DNA from: Sarocladium kiliense
Lineage: Eukaryota > Ascomycota > Sordariomycetes > Hypocreales > Sarocladiaceae
Direction: 5' to 3'
DNA: 64,000 bases
Assembly: GCA_030734395.1 (NCBI GenBank)
Contig: JAUZTG010000020.1
Location: 496,001-560,000, forward strand
Below, one piece after another: positions 56,033 through 64,000 of the stretch (within the stretch, counting starts at the first letter, position 1; each line of letters opens with the position of its first letter). The notes below the pieces were generated by a model, which saw only the letters and a program-made list of their open reading frames with translations, did no database searches and was not told where the DNA came from. Both the position numbers and the translations under genes were made by a program.

Positions 56033-59000
56033 ATGAACGGCACCAGGAATGCGACAGCGGCTCGGCCGAAGAGAAAGGCTGCTGGTTCACCGAACCAAGC
56101 GCCTCCCGCTAAGCGCGCTACCAACGGCAAAGTGTCTGATGAAGATGGTTCGGACGTTGAATTTGTCGACTACGATGATGAGGCGGATCTCGACCTTCAC
56201 GCCCAGGCGGCGATGTACATCGGCACGCCGACCAGCCTTGGCGAGTGGCAGGATACCATCCAGAAGGTAGTGAGGAACGTGGTTGCGATTCGATTCTGCC
56301 AAACATGTTCCTTCGATACCGACTCGGCGTTGACAAGTGAGGCCACTGGCTTCGTGGTGGACTCAGAAAGAGGGTGAGTAGCATACGTTCAGCGTCTACG
56401 AGGCAACGTGAACTGATTCGTTACAGCTACATCATGACAAATCGACACGTCGTTGGGTCAGGCCCTTTCTGGGGGCACTGTGTATTCGACAATCATGAGG
56501 AGGTCGACTGCTACCCCGTCTACCGCGATCCGGTCCATGACTTCGGCATTCTTAAATACGACCCCAAAGCGATCAAATACATGCATGTTGATGGTCTGAA
56601 CCTGAGTCCCGACCAGGCAAAAGGTACGTCCACATATTGCAAGTGAAAGGCGAAACATGCGCTGACAGCGAAGTAGTGGGTGTCGAAATCAGGGTTGTAG
56701 GTAACGATGCTGGAGAGAAGCTCAGTATCCTCTCTGGTGTCATCAGTCGACTCGACCGAAACGCTCCTGAATACGGCGAAGGATACAGCGACTTCAACAC
56801 ATGCTACTACCAGGCCAACGCAGCGGCCAGCGGTGGTAGTTCCGGCAGTCCCGTCGTCAGCAAAGACGGCTCGGCGATTGCGCTGCAAGCAGGAGGAAGG
56901 TCAGACGGCGCATCAACAGACTACTTCTTGCCTCTCGATCGCCCGTTGCGCGCACTGCAGTGCATCCAGCAGGGCAAGCCTGTGACTCGTGGCGATATCC
57001 AAACTCAGTTCCTCTTGAAGCCTTTCGATGAGTGTCGTCGACTTGGCCTGAGCCCAGACTGGGAGGCCGCTACTCGCAAGGCTTTCCCGGACGAAACGAA
57101 CATGCTTGTCGCTGAGATCGTCCTTCCTGAAGGCCCCTCAGATGGGAAGATCAAGGAGGGTGACGTTCTCGTCAAGGTCAACGGTGAGATGCTTACACAA
57201 TTCCTGCGTCTCGATGACATTCTCGACTCGAATGTTGGCAACACAATCAAGGTCCTTCTGCAGCGTGGCGGAGAGGATGTTGAGGTTGATATTGAGGTGG
57301 GTGACCTGCACAAGATCACCCCTGACCGATTTGTGTCAGTGGCTGGTGGCAGCTTCCATGATCTGTCCTATCAACAGGCGAGATTGTATGCTGTGGCGGT
57401 CAAGGGTGTCTTCGTCTGCGAGTCTGCTGGTTCATTCCGTTTCGAAAGCACAGACAACGGTTGGATCATCCAAACGATTGACCACAAAAAGGTCCCAGAT
57501 CTTGCCACGTTCGTTGAGGTCATGAAGGGGATCCCAGACAAGGCAAGAATCGTGGTCACGTACAAGCACCTCCGTGATTTGCACACTCTCAACACATCCG
57601 TCATTTACGTTGATCGCCATTGGTCATCCAAGATGAAGCTCGCCATTCGAAACGACACAAGTGGCCTGTGGGACTTCGAGGATCTCGGAGACGCTCTGCC
57701 CCCAGTGCCTCCGAAGCGACGGTCGGCTGCTTTTATTGAGCTCGATCACATGCCGACCCCAGAAATTGCCGACTTGATTCACAGCTTCGTTCACATCAAC
57801 TGCACCATGCCACTCAAGCTTGACGGCTTTCCCAAGAACCGCCGCTGGGGTATGGGTCTCGTCATCGATGCCGAGAAGGGCCTGGTACTGATTTCTCGTG
57901 CTATTGTTCCGTACGACCTCTGCGATATCACTGTTACTATCGCTGACTCCATCATCGTCGAGGGCAAAGTCGTTTTCATGCATCCTCTTCAGAATTACGC
58001 CATCATCCAGTACGACCCGTCTCTGGTCGATGCACCAGTCAAGAGCGCTCGCCTCAGCACCGAACCCCTGACTCAAGGTGCTAAGACTCACTTCCTCGCA
58101 CATAACCGCATTGGTCGTGTTGTTCACGCAGCAACCACAGTGACGGAGATCACTGCGGTAGCCATTCCTGCAAACTCAGGGGCACCACGCTACCGCGCTG
58201 TCAACATTGACGCAATCACCATCGATAGCAACCTCGGCTCACAATGCAACAGCGGTGTGCTCGTTGCGCCCGATGGTACTGTCCAAGCTCTTTGGTTGTC
58301 GTATCTTGGCGAGCGGTCGCCATGCAGCCAGAGAGATGAGGAGTATTACCTGGGCTTTGGCGTGCCCGCCGTGCTGCCGGTCATCCAGGCTATCCAGAAG
58401 GGCGAGCAGCCCAAGTTGCGTAGCTTGTCTGCAGAGTTCAGGGCAATCCAGATGTCCCAGGCCTCTGTCATGGGCGTCTCCGATGAGTGGATCAAGAAGG
58501 TGACACAGGCGAACCGCTCGCATCACCAGCTCTTCATGGTTAGCAAGCGGACGTTTGAGCGAATTGAGCCTGCAGTGTCGCTCATGGAGGGCGACATCGT
58601 GTTGAAACTCAACGGCAAGATGTGCACGACTATTTCAGATTTCGATGTCATGTACGGAGAAGAGGTATTGGATGCAGTCATTGTGCGTGAGTGCGAGGAG
58701 CTGCACCTCAAGCTGCCAACGGTGCCAACGGATGATGTGGAGACGGATCACGCCGTGTCATTCTGCGGCGCGATCCTGCACCGGCCGCATCAGGCTGTGA
58801 GACAACAGATCAGCAAACTTCACAGCGAGGTTTATGTGTCGAGCAGGATTCGCGGATCACCCGCTTACCAGTACGGTGTTGCACCAACCAACTTCATCAC
58901 ACATGTCAACGGTCAGCCGACACGGGATTTGAAGGCGTTCATTGAGGCCACGCGGAAGATTCCAGACAACACCTGTAGGTCTTTTTCAAAGCATAATTGC

Positions 59001-59271
59001 ATTTGGTATCCTTGTCACTGACACCAGCACAACAGACTTCCGACTCAAGGCCGTCACCTTCGATAATGTCCCGTGGGTGATTACGATGAAGAAGAACGAC
59101 CACTACTTCCCTACCACAGAGTGGATCAAGGACAACTCGGAGCCTTGCGGATGGCGACGAGTCACATACGAAGGCAAGGACGTCATCGAAGGAGAGGCTA
59201 CGGACGGCGTTCCAACTGTCGCCGAGGAGACCGACGTTGGTGCGGGAGGTGATGCTGAGGAGGTTATTTGA
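56033..59271 (+). CDS. NMA111: NMA111, nuclear HtrA-like serine protease
   Basis: Exons 56033..56373, 56427..56623, 56677..58974 and 59036..59271 give 1023 aa, the usual NMA111 size. The N-terminus has basic clusters (ARPKRKAAG) fitting its nuclear location. The first HtrA protease domain keeps the triad: His121 in MTNRHVVGSG, Asp152 in DPVHDFGIL, Ser235 in SGGSSGSPV. Two PDZ-like domains follow (about 270-470), then a second, degenerate protease domain (about 490-750, with GLVIDAEKGLVLISRA where the His motif would be and no GxSGxP), then further PDZ-like repeats. This duplicated architecture is typical of the family. Yeast Nma111 promotes apoptosis-like death, degrading the IAP protein Bir1, itself a partner of the INCENP complex, also encoded in this window. 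Confidence 0.95.
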
Positions 59272-59914
59272 GTGAAGAAAGAGAGAGAGAGAGAGAGCCA
59301 CGAGAGAGTAAAGGGATGATATCAGCAAGCTCGAAGCAGCCAGTTGCTGCATGATCACATGGAAGCACACACTTCTCAGTATAAGGATTGAGTTGATCCG
59401 GCGTTGGAAGGGTCTATACGGGGCGCTACCCCAAATTGTAATCTCTGAAGCAGGACGAGTGCACACACTCTTCGGTTGGACACCGTCGGTTGGCGCTTGC
59501 TATGTCTCCTTGTTGCATGGATCATTCGCATGTATACAGCGCAGGTATATCCAAGACTAATATGCGGCAACTGATGGCAAATTTTGCTGCAAGTAAATCG
59601 GTCTCCTCTGCTTCACCAAGAAGCACCCTGAATGTGAAAGGAGTGCATGCAAGGCATGTCGCATTGTGGCGGGGCAGCCATCGAGGTACAGGTAGGTACA
59701 GTACCCCGCAATGAGCTCACAGGCGCAATTCGTCGCTCCGTTTAGCTGCCGCCTGGCTCGTTGCCTTGCCTCACCTTGCCTTAACCAAGATCCCACGACA
59801 CGCGCCAATCCCACCTTTCTCTTTGAACCTTGAACATACCTCTGGTCGCAGTCGCTGCCATCCGTGATTCCTTCAACGCACCCCAGAGGTTCGCACCCTC
59901 TAACCACCGACACC
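59272..59914. other. Intergenic region, NMA111 / IST1
   Basis: 643 bp between plus-strand genes. It begins with a GA microsatellite and carries CCTTGCCT-type imperfect repeats near 59760-59780. No gene supported. Confidence 0.5.
59281..59297. repeat. (GA)8 microsatellite
   Basis: Uninterrupted GA repeat 10 bp after the NMA111 stop codon, so within its 3' UTR. Confidence 0.95.
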
Positions 59915-60999
59915 ATGGCTCCTCCAGGTCCATCTCTAACCGTAAGCTGTCCCCTGCTCTGCTCTGCTCTGCTCTACTATGCTCACTCCGTCGTCACCTC
60001 ACCCCGCCATGCCACCAGTGAGTGACGCAATGGCAAACCAGCTGCCCAGCTCCAAGAGCCCGCGAAAGCACGCATACAAAGATTCACAACCCAGCTGACG
60101 CGCCATGTTAGAACAAGCTCAAAGTCCAGCTCAAGCTGGCTATCGCACGCCTTCGCATGGTCCAACAGCGCGACGAACAGCTCGGCAAAACCGCCCGCCG
60201 CGCCATGGCTCAGCTCCTCGAAGCCGGCAAAGTCGACTCCGCCACCATCCGTGTCGAAAACATCATTCGCTCCGATATCACCTCCGAGCTACACGAGATC
60301 CTGGAGCTGTATTGCGAGCTTCTACTCGCTCGCGCAGGGTTACTAGAAGGCTCGACCTGTGACCCCGGTTTGGAGGAGGCTGTGTCTAGTATCGTGTATG
60401 CGGCGCCGAAGACGGAGATCAAGGAGCTAGTTACTGTCAGAGGGCTGTTGGCAGAGAAGTATGGGAAGGAGTTCGTGTTGGCAGCGATGGAGAATGAAGG
60501 AGGCAAGGTGAATGAGAAGGTGCTGAAGAAGCTGAGTGTTGAGCCACCGAGAAAGGAACTCGTGCAGGGTTATCTGGAGGAGATCGCAAAAGCATACGGC
60601 GTCGACTGGCCGAGACGGTCACGGCCGTCTCCGCCGCCGGATCTACTCGACCAAGACGACGATGCAAAGGACGACGACGATAGCCCTTCAGGACGACAAA
60701 AGATCGCGGTGGCAGTAGAGACGAATCCCCAACTTAGCGACGACAAGCTCAGCCAAGCGACGCCTCCTCGGGGCTTAGTCACAGGACCGAAGAGCCCTGT
60801 TACGGTGACGCCGCCGCGGATGACGACCGATAATGTGCATCCTAAGGTCACCCTGGGCTCAGTAGAGCTGAAGCCGAATAAGAAGATGGAGGATGCGGCT
60901 GCCTCAGGGAACAAAGGCGCAAGGAAGAGTGCGCCGGAAGGGGCCGTGCCTGAGATCAGTGACCTGGAGGCGCGGTTTGCGGCGTTGAAGAAGAGGTGA
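59915..60999 (+). CDS. IST1: IST1, ESCRT-III-associated protein
   Basis: Exon 1 59915..59941 (27 bp) and exon 2 60112..60999 give 304 aa. After MAPPGPSLT the splice yields NKLKVQLKLAIARLRMVQQ, the start of the IST1 helical core (to about residue 175), with IRVENIIRSDITSELHEILE and the closing KYGKEFVLAAM. The linker is Pro/Asp-rich; the last residues DLEARFAALKKR form a MIM1 motif (acidic and spaced Leu, basic end) for binding the Vps4 MIT domain. IST1 regulates Vps4 and ESCRT-III in endosomal sorting and cytokinesis. The 170-bp intron is long for this region and has a pentanucleotide repeat. Exon 1 is tiny but in phase. Confidence 0.93.
59955..59974. repeat. (TGCTC)4 repeat in the IST1 intron
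   Basis: Four exact copies of TGCTC shortly after the IST1 donor site. It contributes to the above-average intron length. Confidence 0.95.
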
Positions 61000-61748
61000 T
61001 AGGGAGGCGATAGGAAGTGGAAGGGGAGAAGATGTTTAGATGCTGGAGCAATGGGTGTTGTCGTGGACGGGTGTCATATCCCTTGAGCATCATATGTTGA
61101 GTGCTTTTACGTTTATATAGCCTGATGTATTCAAATGGCGTTGCAACTTGCTACGGCAGAGAAGACAGCTTGCTCCGTCACATCCCTGGGGTGTAAGTCA
61201 CTTGGATGCTGTCTTGAAGGTGGTAAGGAGGCTCTGTGTTTGAATCACAGTTCCATTCTAGTCTCGCATTCTCCTCAAGTCTTATCCTTGCGCACGCTTG
61301 AGGGGCGGCGCTCTCATTTCAATTAGCCAGTTCCAACAGTGCTGTAGATCGGTCGGTCTCCATCGTCGACCTCCCTTTTCTCGGACGCAAGACGGACTGC
61401 ACACAGAAAGGCAAAATAGACAAGCATAAAGTTCATCTCTAAGCAAAGGGAAGCACGTTTCTTGTCTTTCATCATGAGAAGCAAAAAGGCAGAAAAGGAA
61501 GAGAGAAAGGTAGAGAGAGAGGGAGAGAGCCGGGTATGAAGAGAAATAAGAAAACCACAAACAGAAGTCTACCCAGTGCCACCCCCAAGTCTACACACAA
61601 CGCCGAAATCAAGGGCGTGCCTCCCGTTGGTTCGTTCATCCATCATCCCTGTCTTCGCATTTCTAGCTTTCACAGAAAACATTGGGCTCCCCCACCTATG
61701 CCGCTCTGTAGGCATGGAACACTTCTATCACATCGCCAAGTACGTCGC
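61000..61748. other. Convergent 3' intergenic region, IST1 / kinesin
   Basis: 749 bp between two stop codons. It holds an imperfect GA-rich run (61498-61530) and a T-arm-like hairpin that was rejected as a tRNA. No gene supported. Confidence 0.5.
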
Positions 61749-64000
61749 TTACGACTTGTTGAAGAACCAGCTTGCACGCTTGTTGCTGCTGCCGCCTCCC
61801 TCATTCTGCAGAGTCTGGATCGTAGGGTTCGCGGCTGGCGCTGGCGCATCACCACCGCCACCGCGCAGAGGCTTCGCAATGCGGCTGCCGGCATTTGCGA
61901 AGTTGAACCCGCCGTTTGCGTTGAGGCCTCTTGTGCTGCCAGCCTTGGCGCTCTCGAGACGCTCCTTGACAGCTGCGAGCTGGACCTCGAACCTGCAGAA
62001 GATTGTCAGTAAACATGAATTCATCATTCGCCTTTGCGGGTGTCGCAACGTACTTGTGATTCGCCGCAGCCATCTTCTCCTGGCTGTCTTGCAGTAGGCT
62101 CTCCAGGCTCTGGATACGCTCGTTGCGAGCAATCAGCTTCCTCTCGGCAATTGCAACCTCCTTCTTCAGCGCCGAATTCTGCTCGACTAGCTGCCTCTGG
62201 ACCTGCGTGAGCTGCTCGAGGTTCCGCTCTAGGAACGCCATCTTCTTCTGCTGGGCACGGTTGTTTGATGACCGAAGAACATTATTGTACTGTTCACGAG
62301 TCTCGTCAAGCGAGATCTCGAGCTCGACAACACGCTCGCACCTGTTCTGAAGGTCGCGCATCAGGGACTTCTTCATGACATCAAACTCGGCGATCTGCTG
62401 CTGGACCGTTTTGCCATTGGCCATCGGCGAGGCAGCAGAACCAGCCTTGACACGCTGTTGCAGATCCTCAATGAGAGTCTTCATCCTGGCATTCTCGGAA
62501 GCCTTCTGGTTGATATCAGCCTTGAGCTCGTCCACAAGCTCCGACTGGGTGTTCTGGCGGTTGGCATAAGCCTTCTCCAGGCGTGCCTTAACCTCCTCGA
62601 CGTCACCTTCGCCGAGATTCCTAGTCAGCAGGTCTTCGTACTCCTGCTGCATGGTCTCCAGCTTGGTCTCGAGATCCTGTCTCCGGCGAGCGTCCATATC
62701 GTTCGATGAGCCACCATACATGGATAGCTCGGCTTGGCGAACAATGCCCTGTGTCTCGACCATCTTTGCACGAAGTGCCTTCAGCTCATCGGGCGCAATG
62801 TGGTCACCAACGGCGCTCTGCTCATGAAGAGCATCAAGTTTCTCGATGGCCTCGGCGATGGACCGCTCGTTGTCACTGAAAACATCTGCTCCAAGGTCGA
62901 AACCTGCCATCATCTTGGCCATCTTCTCTGCCTTCTTCTTCTCCTTCTCATCCAGCGCAGCGCCCGACTCCTTCGCATTCATCTTTGTGTCCAAAAGCTG
63001 CTGCTTCACGTCGTCCAGCTCAGCAGTGAGCTCCGCGTTCGCCTCCTTGAGGGCATCCATGGTGATCTGGGCCTCCTTGCTCTCGAAGGAGAGGCGTTCG
63101 AGCTGCATCTTGAACTCGTTGACCTCCGATGTCAACCGTTCATTCTCCTTGCCCGCCTTGCTATCGTGCTCCTTGAGGAAAGCCAGCTCTTCTCTAGTCT
63201 CACGAAGCTGCTTCTCAGCCGCAGCGGCCTGCGTTTCCTTCTCCGAAAGCTGATCCTGAAGCTCGTTCTCGCGTCTCAAGAATTCCTCGCGCTCGTCACG
63301 CTCCAATGGTAAGCTTGGGGTACCGGATCGTTCTGAGATGGCTGGTGTCTCTGAACGGCTCTCGGCAGCCAGTCTTGAGGGTGTTGAAGGTCGTGGTGCG
63401 ACTGCCCTTGCGTCCGGTTTTGGTGCAACGACATCGGAAGACGAAGCGGTGACCCAGCGCTCCTTTGGCACAGACTCTCCGGCACGCCACAACTGGATCT
63501 CGGTCTCCAAATTTGAAATATAGCTCTCGAAGTTCGTGACCTGGCCTTGTGCCTTCTTGAGCAAGGCTTTGAGCTCTGCAGGACTGAGTTCGGCGTTGAC
63601 CTTAGCCTTGTTCTTGATCGACTTCGCTCGCGTACCGAATCGCAAGGTGCCCAAGGTTTCAACATCATTATAACTACTGGGAGAGCAGTTGATGATAAGA
63701 GTTGTCCGACTGTTACCACCAAGAGACTCTTGTAAGATACGGGTGAGCTTCGAGTCACGGTACGGGATATGTGAGGATTTGCCGTCTGTCAGGGCGTTGA
63801 TGACCATACCCAGAGCACTCAAGCTCTTGTTGATCTTCTTGGCCTCCTCGAGCGTCTGTCCAGAGGCACCCGTTTTGCCAACCTTCTCGCTACCGGCCAA
63901 ATCGACCAGGAAGAGCTGGCCACTCTTCGCAGAGCCGGTCTCGACGTTCTTTTGGGTGATCGTAATGACGAAAATAGAGTGTGATCGTGATGATTCTTGG
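61749..64000 (-). CDS. nkin: Conventional kinesin heavy chain (fungal kinesin-1), 3' part
   Basis: The gene enters from the right edge; visible exons are 64000..62054 and 61992..61749, joined in phase across a 61-bp intron (GTACGT...CTGCAG), about 730 aa. The motor domain is visible from switch I (SSRSHSIFVITI), through switch II (LVDLAGSEKVGKTGASG), LEEAKKINKSLSALGMVINA, IPYRDSKLTRILQ and the neck linker region (FGTRAKSIKNKAKVN). A Pro/Ser linker and long coiled coils (stalk) follow, then FEVQLAAVKERLESAKAG and a Gly-rich basic tail ending in NKRASWFFNKS. Kinesin-1 moves endosomes, vesicles and other cargo toward microtubule plus ends in hyphae. The ATP-binding P-loop lies outside the window. 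Confidence 0.95.

Noticed and set aside
61234..61250. T-arm-like hairpin CTGTG-TTTGAAT-CACAG, possible tRNA
   Set aside because: No matching acceptor stem, D arm or anticodon arm can be built around it, and the loop has TTTGAAT instead of TTCRANT.
62734..63312. 192-codon Leu-rich plus-strand ORF
   Set aside because: Antisense shadow of the kinesin stalk coiled coil.

Overview
The window is a gene-dense piece of a filamentous ascomycete (Pezizomycotina) nuclear genome. The evidence is the intron style (mostly 50-75 bp, GTRNGT...YAG, often one to six per gene), the very short intergenic gaps, and the gene families: Zn2Cys6 regulator with a Fungal_trans_2-type domain, SPT3, NMA111, fungal kinesin-1, fungal INCENP/SLI15. 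A Dothideomycete or neighbouring class is my guess; the class cannot be fixed from sequence reading alone. All exon coordinates below were derived by hand from splice motifs, reading frame and family conservation, and the exon sums were checked to be multiples of three.

Layout. 1-744: 5' part of a DUF3445/HODM-type oxidase (minus, runs off the left edge). 1685-3374: Amt/Mep ammonium transporter with AreA-type GATA sites upstream. 4435-5828: CUE+AlkB+GRF oxygenase (minus), divergent from PEX7 (6398-7582). 7971-9942: mitochondrial DEAD-box helicase of the MSS116 type (minus). 10363-11333: one-TM protein of unknown function (minus). 11798-15788: INCENP/SLI15 (minus), divergent from condensin SMC2 (16248-20003) across a 459-bp shared promoter with a 16-bp GATA palindrome. 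20182-21680: membrane-anchored MOSC protein (minus). 21681-28540: a 6.9-kb stretch without a convincing gene, holding a perfect 18-bp palindrome, a GC hairpin and one membrane-protein-like ORF. 28541-30892: Zn2Cys6 regulator. 31209-32791: phocein/MOB3 (minus), divergent from a ZNG1/CobW zinc-chaperone GTPase (33144-34516) that has a 12-nt microexon. 35358-37469: NOT2. 38398-39105: CUE1-like ER protein. 40449-43277: long J-protein. 43897-44613: small Lys-rich protein (minus), divergent from AP-2 sigma (45484-45970). 46396-48457: double zinc-knuckle protein (minus). 49237-50367: polytopic membrane protein (minus). 51610-52740: PP2A leucine carboxyl methyltransferase with an RG-rich N-terminus. 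53296-54797: SPT3. 56033-59271: NMA111. 59915-60999: IST1. 61749-64000: 3' part of conventional kinesin (minus, runs off the right edge).

The genes are mostly housekeeping (chromosome segregation, transcription, mRNA turnover, endocytosis/ESCRT, organelle import, motor transport) and are not a biosynthetic or defence cluster. Some functional echoes exist: INCENP and SMC2 share a promoter; MOB3 (a STRIPAK subunit) and the PP2A methyltransferase both touch PP2A; AP-2 sigma, IST1 and kinesin all serve membrane traffic. No transposon, tRNA, rRNA or CRISPR was found, and I saw no clear new multi-gene system. The most useful leads are the 6.9-kb gap, splice oddities (ZNG1 microexon, SPT3 487-bp intron with an in-frame internal start, NOT2 tandem acceptor and frame-preserving intron), and lineage-specific extensions of conserved proteins.
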